Positions 57,910-64,000 of a stretch of 64,000 bases of DNA are shown piece after piece. Position 1 is the stretch's first letter. Each line of letters begins with the position of its first letter. The stretch lies in contig CAWFYE010000019.1 in assembly GCA_963819975.1 (NCBI GenBank), forward strand, positions 1-64,000. Direction: 5' to 3'. The translations under genes and the position numbers were made by a program. The DNA comes from Palsa-1392 sp963819975. GTDB lineage: Bacteria; Verrucomicrobiota; Verrucomicrobiia; Chthoniobacterales; UBA10450. The notes under the pieces are model-generated. The model saw only the letters and a list, made by a program, of their open reading frames with translations, did no database searches and had not been told where the DNA came from.

Positions 57910-58587
57910 ATGAAAGCGCGCAGAGAAAATGACTCAATAAAGATTCCCGTATCCCGCTGGCTGGCCTACGCCGGCGCTGGCGTGGCCACCGCACTGGGTG
58001 GCGCCACTGCGGCCGATGCCGAAATCCACTACTCCGGAAAGGTCGATGCTTCCTTTCGACCCGATGAAAGGAAGACCCTGCAGTTTCCGCTCGATCAGGA
58101 AGGCAACTTTTTTAGCCTCGAGCATTACCTCACCTTTAGCGGCGTGGGCCATGTCTTCTTCGGGGTCAAGGGAGTGGTCGATGAAGGCGTTCGAGCGGTC
58201 GATGTGATCGAGTATTACCTCATGCAACGGCTCGGCACCGGATACATCTCCAACGGCAACTTCCTTAACGTGGATGAAGGGACCTTGTATGGGTTTGGCC
58301 GGGGACTATGGCTGAAACGCGGCACCAGCTTTGTTGGGTTTCGTTTCGACAACGGTGCGGGCTTCCAATACGGCTGGGCTCGGATTCAATATTTTGGCCA
58401 GAACCGGAACTTCGCCTTCAAAGTCCTCGACTATGCGTATGCGGACCCGGGGGAACCGATCCGAGGCGGCCAGACCAGCACCGCCGAGACGAATGAGATA
58501 CCCGAGCAGGGCTCTCTCGGGTTCCTTGCGCTCGGCGCGGCCGGTCTCGCTCTCTGGCGGCAACGTCGCGAGCGCTCGTCGAGGTAG
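57910..58587 (+). CDS. Tandem secreted protein family, copy 6, PEP-CTERM-like tail
   Basis: A 225-residue family member: signal VSRWLAYAGAGVATALGGAT, AADAEIHYSGKVDASF, body with GFRFDNGAGFQYGWARIQYF and LDYAYADPGEPIRGGQ, and the tail GSLGFLALGAAGLALWRQRR. It is the last copy, followed by enolase. The ATG at 57910 gives the same head as its sisters; no Shine-Dalgarno site is visible. Confidence 0.8.
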   Translation: MKARRENDSIKIPVSRWLAYAGAGVATALGGATAADAEIHYSGKVDASFRPDERKTLQFPLDQEGNFFSLEHYLTFSGVGHVFFGVKGVVDEGVRAVDVIEYYLMQRLGTGYISNGNFLNVDEGTLYGFGRGLWLKRGTSFVGFRFDNGAGFQYGWARIQYFGQNRNFAFKVLDYAYADPGEPIRGGQTSTAETNEIPEQGSLGFLALGAAGLALWRQRRERSSR

Positions 58588-58686
58588 GTAAACTTCGCCG
58601 CCGTCGACTGCGCGGCCGGAATTTCGAGCCCCCTTGTCCAAAGAGGATTTGCGCCCCTCGCGAAGAGCGGCTAATTCCCTAACGAT

Positions 58687-59970
58687 ATGGCGGCCACCAG
58701 CATCAGCAAAATTCTGGCGCGCGAGATTCTCGATTCGCGCGGTAACCCGACGATTGAAGTCGATGTCCACCTGGAAGGGGGGGGCTTCGGACGCGCCGCG
58801 GTCCCGAGTGGCGCCAGCACCGGCGAGCATGAGGCGTGGGAATTGCGCGACGGCGAAAAGAAGCGCTACGGCGGCAAAGGCGTCCGCCAGGCAGTGACGG
58901 CGGTCAACGAAACGATCGCCCCGGTGCTGTGCGGAATGGATGCGCTCGCACAGGCTGAAGTGGATGAGGAATTGATCAATCTCGATGGGACGCCGAATAA
59001 GAAGAAACTGGGCGCCAACGCATTGTTAGGGGTTTCTCTCGCCACGGCCCATGCTGCGGCCGATTCGGAGGGTCTTTCCCTTTTTCGATATCTCGGTGGG
59101 AGCGAAGCAGAGGTCCTGCCGGTTCCGATGATGAATATTCTGAATGGCGGCGCCCATTCCGACGCGCCGATCGATTTTCAGGAGTTTATGATTATGCCGA
59201 AAGGCGCTCCGAGTTTTCCCGAAGCACTCCGCTACGGCGTGGAAGTTTTTCATGCTCTCAAAAGCGTGCTGAAAGATCGCGGGCTCTCGACCGCGATCGG
59301 GGACGAAGGCGGTTTCGCACCGAAATTGAAGTCGGCGGAAGACGCCCTCGAATCGATCGCGACTGCTGTCGAAAAGGCCGGCTACTCGTTGGGCGAGCAG
59401 ATCTTTATCGCGATCGACGCCGCTTCTTCCGAATTTTACGACAAGGAGCAGAACGCCTATGTCTTCAAGAAATCGGACGGGTCGAAGCGCTCGGCCGACG
59501 AGTTGATCGATTTCTACGAATCGCTCGCGAAAAAGTTCCCCATCATCTCGATCGAAGACGGCTGCGCGGAGAATGATTGGGATGGTTGGAAGAAATTGAC
59601 CGATCGGCTGGGTAAAAAAATCCAACTGGTAGGCGACGACCTTTTCGTGACGAACGTCGAATTTTTGCGGAAGGGCATCGAGCTGGGAGTAGCCAACTCT
59701 ATTCTCGTGAAAGTGAACCAAATCGGCACCCTGACCGAAACCTTCGCCACGATCGATCTCGCGAAAGCGAACGATTACACCTCGGTTATCAGCCATCGCT
59801 CTGGTGAGACGGAGGACACGACGATTGCGGACATTGCGGTCGCAACCAACGCGGGCCAGATCAAGACCGGGTCGCTCTGCCGAACGGATCGAGTGGCGAA
59901 GTATAACCAGCTTCTGCGCATCGCGGAGGAACTGGGTGACAAGGCGGTTTACGGAGGTAAGATGCGCTAG
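58687..59970 (+). CDS. eno: Enolase
   Basis: A 427-residue enolase that interconverts 2-phosphoglycerate and phosphoenolpyruvate in glycolysis. Family signatures are clear: ILDSRGNPTIEVDVHLEGGG, GASTGEHEAWELRDGEKKRY, DEGGFAPKLKSAEDALESI, GDDLFVTNVEFLRKG and VISHRSGETEDTTIADIAVA, with Mg ligands in the latter two regions. The start has no Shine-Dalgarno site, and a CCCTAACGA sequence (58677) lies just before it. A septum-formation gene follows directly, a common pairing. Confidence 0.96.
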   Translation: MAATSISKILAREILDSRGNPTIEVDVHLEGGGFGRAAVPSGASTGEHEAWELRDGEKKRYGGKGVRQAVTAVNETIAPVLCGMDALAQAEVDEELINLDGTPNKKKLGANALLGVSLATAHAAADSEGLSLFRYLGGSEAEVLPVPMMNILNGGAHSDAPIDFQEFMIMPKGAPSFPEALRYGVEVFHALKSVLKDRGLSTAIGDEGGFAPKLKSAEDALESIATAVEKAGYSLGEQIFIAIDAASSEFYDKEQNAYVFKKSDGSKRSADELIDFYESLAKKFPIISIEDGCAENDWDGWKKLTDRLGKKIQLVGDDLFVTNVEFLRKGIELGVANSILVKVNQIGTLTETFATIDLAKANDYTSVISHRSGETEDTTIADIAVATNAGQIKTGSLCRTDRVAKYNQLLRIAEELGDKAVYGGKMR

Positions 59971-60317
59971 TGGAAGCGAGCGGTTACGGCGATCTGCGCG
60001 CGCGACGCGAGGCCACCATCTGGCAACAGATGAACCATGTCCTGCGCGTCCTGCTTTTCATCGCGGTCTGGCTCCTCATCATCAGTTTCTTCCTTCCGCC
60101 CTACAAAAAACTGCAGCAAAACCGGGCGGAGATGGAAAAACTCCAGGCAGAGTTAAACGAGCAAAAAGCACTTCTCGCCCGGCAGACGAAGCGGGTCACG
60201 CTTTTGAAAACCGATTCTACCTACCTGGAAACGATCGCGCGCGACAGCCTCGAGTTGATGAAGGAAGGCGAGACTATTTTCCGTCTTGAGACGCGGCGCC
60301 CTCCCGCGAAACCGTGA
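59970..60317 (+). CDS. Septum formation initiator (FtsB/DivIC-like)
   Basis: A 115-residue protein with a single membrane span (VLRVLLFIAVWLLIISFF), then a coiled coil (KLQQNRAEMEKLQAELNEQK, LLARQTKRVTLL), and the family-like TYLETIARDSLELMKEGE end. FtsB/DivIC proteins bridge cytoplasm and periplasm in the division complex. The GTG start at 59970 overlaps the enolase TAG stop by one base (TAGTG); an internal ATG is possible but would remove the cytoplasmic head. Eno-FtsB order is known in other bacteria. Confidence 0.82.
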   Translation: MEASGYGDLRARREATIWQQMNHVLRVLLFIAVWLLIISFFLPPYKKLQQNRAEMEKLQAELNEQKALLARQTKRVTLLKTDSTYLETIARDSLELMKEGETIFRLETRRPPAKP

Positions 60318-60321
60318 TGTA

Positions 60322-60374
60322 GACGCTTCGCTCTGCGAAGAGCGGGAGAAAGCGTCACTGCCCTTGGGTTTTTT
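60322..60374 (+). terminator. Rho-independent terminator with GCGA tetraloop
   Basis: GACGCTT and AAGCGTC form the outer stem; CGCTCT, the tetraloop GCGA, and AGAGCG form the inner stem, with a five-base bulge (60345-60349). A run of six T follows at 60369-60374. It ends the eno transcript just before the convergent TIGR03790 gene. Confidence 0.75.
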
Positions 60375-60426
60375 ACTACCAAGCGTACGTCCGCGCCTCC
60401 CAGCGGGAGCGATTGTGCGTCTGGAG

Positions 60427-62001
60427 CTAAGGCGACGGTCTCGGGCTGGGCTCCGGCGGATTCAATTCCTGCTCCATCCGACGCAAGAGCGGGATCGCCG
60501 GTGAATCAGGCGCCAGTCGCGGCACGCTCCGGATCAACGCCAGCGCCGCTTTCTTGTTCCCCGATTCAATCAGGGCATCGGCCTGTTCCACGATCGTGCG
60601 CAGGATGTCGTCTGGCTTTCGATAGAGAGAGTGGGCTTGTTGCAGATAGCTGACTGCGGAAGAAAAATTAGCGCTCTCTTTTTCGCTCAAACCGAGATCT
60701 TCGATCATCGGTCCGTTCTCGGCCCGGGTGGCGGCTTTCCGCGCCGCGGCCAGATAGTTCCCCCGCTCGCGCCGGCTGTTTTTCACCGCAAAGTCATGAC
60801 ACATCTGCCAGTCGCTCATTGGTCCCTTATCGCGCTTCGTATCGAGCTGCAACCAGGAAGCGTAGGGCCGGTAGAGCGGATCGCCGACGGCGACGTTCAT
60901 CCAGGAAAGAGCGCGTTGCGACATGTAGACGCTCTCTGCGAAGGTGAAGCCATGAAGGAGGCGGTCGTTGAAAATATCGAGGTGCGCGGTGAGCTGGAGA
61001 TACGGTTCGTAAACATTGCCTAACGAGGCCGCTGCGCCCTTGCTGAGGAGAGGCGCGACCCAGTTCGCGTCGGGCGAGCGGAGGGTGTTGGCGCTGAAGG
61101 AATGGATGTGGACCGCGACCGCGCCGGGAACGAAGGTAAATCCCGAATCGGTGAACGGTCCGTTCATGGCCCCCGCGTACCAACCGTAGTAGAGGGCGCA
61201 ATCGTTCATCGGAAATCCGGCCGGGAAGAGCGCGGGCTCGGTGTCGTAAACCGTCGGAATGCCAGCCTGCCGCAGGTCCTTGACCACGCTCTTGAGCCAC
61301 TGGTCGCCGTCGGCCAGGCCGCCGGTGGTGTTGTTTGCACCATCGACAAAGGCTCGTCCCCAGAGACCGGATTTCTCTGCCGCGATCGCGTCGCGGATCA
61401 TCCGCCTAACGATCTCAGGAGTCGGCGCGTCGAGCCGGCCGACGAGCATGATCGGCATCTCGGTGAGCTCGAGAATCGGGCGAAAACTCTGGAAGTAAGG
61501 ATTGTTCGCCGGGCCGGAGATTTGGCGCGAATAAAAGCCGAGCGTCGCCAGTTCCGAATCGACGGCGGCGTTATTCTGATCGGTTTGCTGATTGGGTTCC
61601 TTTTCGTCGCCCGGGTATTCGGTCGTGGCACGAATCTTCAAGGGCATGCCGCGGATGAGAGCGACGAAACGGATGCCGTTCGACCGCACCGACGGCTGGT
61701 CCTTCGCCTCCGTTCGCAAGCTCCACCATTTGCGTTCGGTGAAGGTTTTGCGAAGCGGGTCGGCAATCGTCGCGTCGTATTCCTGGCGGCTGATCTCTTC
61801 TTCGTTCGAGCATTCGAGGCCGACGAGATGGTCGTCGGGGATCTGGCGCGCCTTGGCGTAGTAATACGCGAGTTCAACCGCGTCCGGGGCATTGCGGTTG
61901 TAGACGACGATTGTGGCTCGGGCCAATTCGGTCGTGGCCTCGGCCGGGCGAACAGTTCCGCCTAACGAAAAGAGGATGAGCAGACCGAGTAGCCGCCTCA
62001 T
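60427..62001 (-). CDS. TIGR03790 family exported protein
   Basis: A 524-residue protein with a signal peptide (MRRLLGLLILFSLGGTVRPA). The region after it (VVYNRNAPDAVELAYYYAKA, RQIPDDHLVGLECSNEEEIS) and later blocks (DGANNTTGGLADGDQWLKSV; CALYYGWYAGAMNGPFTDSG; PGAVAVHIHSFSANTLRS; PLLSKGAAASLGNVYEPYLQ) are typical of TIGR03790, a family of unknown function found mostly in Planctomycetota and Verrucomicrobiota. The C-terminal 120 residues are helical and possibly TPR-like. The ATG at 62001 overlaps the stop of the PhnP-like gene (ATGA). Exact nonamers lie at 61018, 61404 and 61960. Confidence 0.85.
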   Translation of the reverse strand: MRRLLGLLILFSLGGTVRPAEATTELARATIVVYNRNAPDAVELAYYYAKARQIPDDHLVGLECSNEEEISRQEYDATIADPLRKTFTERKWWSLRTEAKDQPSVRSNGIRFVALIRGMPLKIRATTEYPGDEKEPNQQTDQNNAAVDSELATLGFYSRQISGPANNPYFQSFRPILELTEMPIMLVGRLDAPTPEIVRRMIRDAIAAEKSGLWGRAFVDGANNTTGGLADGDQWLKSVVKDLRQAGIPTVYDTEPALFPAGFPMNDCALYYGWYAGAMNGPFTDSGFTFVPGAVAVHIHSFSANTLRSPDANWVAPLLSKGAAASLGNVYEPYLQLTAHLDIFNDRLLHGFTFAESVYMSQRALSWMNVAVGDPLYRPYASWLQLDTKRDKGPMSDWQMCHDFAVKNSRRERGNYLAAARKAATRAENGPMIEDLGLSEKESANFSSAVSYLQQAHSLYRKPDDILRTIVEQADALIESGNKKAALALIRSVPRLAPDSPAIPLLRRMEQELNPPEPSPRPSP

Positions 62002-62834
62002 GGAGTCAGTTCGATTTTCAAACCGTCGTAGGCGAGGCCGGCATTGGCCGGCAATGTGCTCTCGGCGCTTTGCGGCAGCTCGTGGCAGATGTGGGTAAAA
62101 AGCGTCCGAACCGGCTGGACGCGCTCCGCCACTTCGAGCGCCTGAGCGATGCTCAAGTGGGTGGGATGCGGTTTCTCCCGGAGCGCGTCGATCACGAGTA
62201 ACTGCACGCCCGCGATCGTCTGCGCAATCGCATCCGGCACCGCGCTGCAATCGCTCAGGTAAGCGAGCAGTTTCACGCCCTGCCGGGCGAAAAGATAGCC
62301 GTAGGTTTCGGAGCTGCCATGCGGGACGGGCAGGGGAGTGATGCTGGTTTCGCCTAACGAAAAAGGTCCGTTGGCAATGTGCGGTTCCGGCTTCAAATAG
62401 CCGGGCCACGGACTCGGATTCTTGAAGGCGAACTCGTAGACTCGTTCAAGATCAGCCATCGTTTCCGCCGAGGCATAGACCGGCATCACGCCGCCCCGGG
62501 GCGCGGCGAAACGCCGCAGATCGTCGAAACCCATGACGTGATCGGTGTGCGAGTGCGTCATGATGACGGCGTCGACCTGCCAGATATTCTCGCGCAGACA
62601 TTGGGTCCGGAAATCTGTCCCGGTGTCGATCACGTAGGAGCCCTCCGGAGTTTCGAGATAAATCGAGGCACGGGTGCGATTGTCGCGTGGATCGCTGGAG
62701 CGGCAGACCGCGCAGGCGCAGCGGATCATGGGCACGCCCTGGGAGGTGCCGGTACCGAGGAAAGTGAGGCGGAGCGCCGTAGCCGGGAGCGACGATCTCG
62801 GCGATTGAGGATTTTCGGACTTCAGAGTGCGCAA
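61998..62834 (-). CDS. PhnP-like MBL-fold metallohydrolase
   Basis: A 278-residue metallo-beta-lactamase-fold hydrolase. The start LTFLGTGTSQGVPMIRCACA with CACAVCRS gives a CX1CX2C zinc site, then the active-site motif MTHSHTDHVMGFDDL, and late HGSSETYGYLFA and THICHELPQS. This is the PhnP/ribosyl-cyclic-phosphate phosphodiesterase branch, but no phn gene is near, so the substrate is unproved. It is translationally coupled to the TIGR03790 gene. An exact nonamer at 62352 encodes Ser-Leu-Gly. Confidence 0.88.
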   Translation of the reverse strand: MRTLKSENPQSPRSSLPATALRLTFLGTGTSQGVPMIRCACAVCRSSDPRDNRTRASIYLETPEGSYVIDTGTDFRTQCLRENIWQVDAVIMTHSHTDHVMGFDDLRRFAAPRGGVMPVYASAETMADLERVYEFAFKNPSPWPGYLKPEPHIANGPFSLGETSITPLPVPHGSSETYGYLFARQGVKLLAYLSDCSAVPDAIAQTIAGVQLLVIDALREKPHPTHLSIAQALEVAERVQPVRTLFTHICHELPQSAESTLPANAGLAYDGLKIELTP

Positions 62835-62878
62835 GTTTCATCTGGCAAACCTTCGCTCTCAACTGTCAACTTCTCCCG

Positions 62879-64000
62879 ATGGCGGTGGTGCTTAGTTTGC
62901 TCCGAATCAAAAATCTTGCGCTGGTCGAGGACCTGGGATGGGAACTGGCGCCCGGATTCACTGCGATCACGGGCGAGACGGGGGCCGGCAAATCGATCAT
63001 CATCGGTGCGCTCAAGCTCCTCCTCGGGGAGCGGGCCGATAAGTCGCTCATTCGAACCGGCGCAGAAGCCTGCACAGTGGAAGCGATTTTCTCGGGCGAT
63101 GATTTCTCGGAATTGAATCCGCGGCTGGAGGAATCTGGTGTCGAGCCTTGCGCCGGCGATTTGATCGTAAAGCGCACTTTTTCGTTAGGCGGAAACAGCC
63201 GCCATTTCGTCAACGGCTCGCCGGCCACGCTCGCGCTCCTCAAGACGATCGGTGACGAGTTGGTCGATTTGCACGGTCCGCACGATCACCAATCGATCCT
63301 CGCTCCGGATCGGCAGCTCGCCTTGCTCGACGGCTTCGCCCAGGCCGGCGGCGCGCTCCGCGATTACGAAGAAGCCTTCCGCCGACTGCAGAGATTGATC
63401 GCGGAGGAGGAAACCGTGAGCGGGGCAGAAGCGGTGCGGGAGCAGGAGATTGAGCTTCTCCGCCACCAGATCCAGGAAATCACCGCGGCGCGTCTGGAGC
63501 CTAACGAGGAGGAGGAAATTCACGAGCGCTACCGTCGGGCGAGCAATAGCCAGCGATTGATCGAGCTGGCGACGTCGATCTCGCGGCAACTCTCCGAAGC
63601 CGACAACTCGGTCCTCGATCAGCTCGCCGAGACGCAGCGTCTTCTGCGCGAACTGGAAAAGATCGATCCCGGCCTAACGGAAAGCGCGGGCGCCCATGCC
63701 GCGGCCGTGATCGAGTTGTCCGAAATCGCCCGCACCCTCGATCGGTATGCAGAGAATCTCGATCTCGACCCCGAGCAGCTCGCCCAACTCGAGCAACGCG
63801 TCACTTTGTTCGAGACTCTGAAACGAAAATACGGCGGCTCGATTAAGGAAGTGATCGCCTCTGGCGAACGGGCGGCAGAGCGGATGCGCAAGATCGAAGG
63901 CCGCGATGTTGAATTGGAGCGACTGGCTAAAGAAATCGCTTCAGCCCGGAAAACGGCCGAGCGCACCGCCGGGGTGCTGCGCAAGGCTCGCCAGGGCGCG
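62879..64000 (+). CDS. recN: DNA repair protein RecN, N-terminal part
   Basis: The gene runs off the end of the window; 374 codons are visible. It starts MAVVLSLLRIKNLALVEDLG, with Walker A ITGETGAGKSIIIGALKLLL, and DLHGPHDHQSIL, which is a RecN/SMC-type conserved block, followed by coiled coil (IELLRHQIQEITAARLEPNE, onward to TLFETLKRKYGGSIKEVI). RecN acts in double-strand-break repair and in some bacteria in natural transformation. It holds nonamer copies at 63182 and 63499 and a GCCTAACGG at 63672. The C-terminal ATPase half is outside the window. Confidence 0.93.
   Translation, partial: MAVVLSLLRIKNLALVEDLGWELAPGFTAITGETGAGKSIIIGALKLLLGERADKSLIRTGAEACTVEAIFSGDDFSELNPRLEESGVEPCAGDLIVKRTFSLGGNSRHFVNGSPATLALLKTIGDELVDLHGPHDHQSILAPDRQLALLDGFAQAGGALRDYEEAFRRLQRLIAEEETVSGAEAVREQEIELLRHQIQEITAARLEPNEEEEIHERYRRASNSQRLIELATSISRQLSEADNSVLDQLAETQRLLRELEKIDPGLTESAGAHAAAVIELSEIARTLDRYAENLDLDPEQLAQLEQRVTLFETLKRKYGGSIKEVIASGERAAERMRKIEGRDVELERLAKEIASARKTAERTAGVLRKARQGA

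Larger units (their letters stand above)
5975..63507. repeat. Dispersed nonamer GCCTAACGA / TCGTTAGGC, about 30 exact copies
   Basis: Exact copies read as GCCTAACGA on the plus strand start at 5975, 9245, 16760, 25916, 30520, 32651, 33173, 33924, 34047, 35621, 36451, 38324, 43749, 44328, 45241, 45403, 47584, 47700, 61018, 61404, 61960, 62352 and 63499. Copies read as TCGTTAGGC start at 10990, 16572, 27699, 40738, 46524, 49944 and 63182. Near matches include GCCTAACAA (16165, 28187, 28817, 34230), GCCTAACGG (17184, 31993, 63672) and CCCTAACGA (29154, 33068, 47373, 58677, and complement at 35420 and 42982). Copies fall in different coding frames (Ser-Leu-Gly, Val-Arg, Pro-Asn-Glu, Leu-Thr), so codon or protein selection does not explain them. 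Flanking bases are not conserved. The list was made by eye and may miss a few. The function is unknown. Confidence 0.85.

Noticed and set aside
1..64000. tRNA, rRNA or riboswitch genes
   Set aside because: I saw no cloverleaf, rRNA signature or known riboswitch core while reading; a covariance-model search would be needed to exclude them fully.

Overview
The window is GC-rich chromosomal DNA from a free-living, Gram-negative, aerobic bacterium. The gene content (DUF5069, TIGR03790-type protein, tricorn-like S41 peptidase, GxxExxY protein, a PEP-CTERM-like secreted family, SYLF, HPP, zf-UBP) fits Verrucomicrobiota best, perhaps a soil lineage near Chthoniobacterales. That placement is inference from family content; no rRNA gene is present. 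No tRNA gene, CRISPR array, prophage or classical insertion sequence was recognised.

Layout. 0-12 kb: SYLF protein, HPP and MFS membrane proteins flanked by two paralogous mini-proteins, a MASE1 hybrid histidine kinase, a cupin, a cupredoxin, a MATE exporter, Dps and a DUF2911/TPR protein. 12-25 kb: a mini zinc-finger protein, a GT25 glycosyltransferase, a spermidine-synthase-like protein, a frameshifted DUF5069 gene, an acyltransferase, an EamA transporter, a MOSC protein, a zf-UBP protein, an M28 peptidase, a class A beta-lactamase and a giant tricorn-like peptidase. 25.5-39.7 kb: an HNH protein, then on the minus strand a complex I cluster read nuoD, two small lipoproteins, a nuoE-nuoF fusion, a GxxExxY gene, nuoG, H, I, J, K, L, M, N. 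nuoA, nuoB and nuoC are not here. 39.7-50.8 kb: FabD, PIG-L deacetylase, YqeY, IspD, VOC protein, GT9, metallophosphoesterase, an ABC exporter with a TPR protein and acylphosphatase, and envelope proteins. 51-58.6 kb: a tandem family of secreted proteins with a PEP-CTERM-like tail (four intact copies, one frameshifted copy, and one apparently split around a phosphatase-TPR-sulfotransferase gene). 58.7-64 kb: enolase, a DivIC/FtsB-like protein, a TIGR03790 protein, a PhnP-like hydrolase and the start of recN.

The most unusual signal is not a gene. The nonamer GCCTAACGA (or its complement TCGTTAGGC) occurs about 30 times by my reading, where chance predicts about 0.5. It lies inside genes on both strands, in all reading frames, with a majority in one orientation, and exact copies are absent from the tandem secreted-protein region. 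It behaves like a genome-wide DNA-level signal such as an uptake sequence, a Chi-like or FtsK-type site, or a protein-binding site. A second layer consists of short tandem repeats of 7-8 bp units (ACTGAAA, GAAGTAG/AAAGTAG, GTGAATC, GGAAAGCA). They lie between genes, supply the linker of the nuoE-nuoF fusion, and form 28-bp inverted repeats around the GxxExxY gene inserted in the nuo operon.
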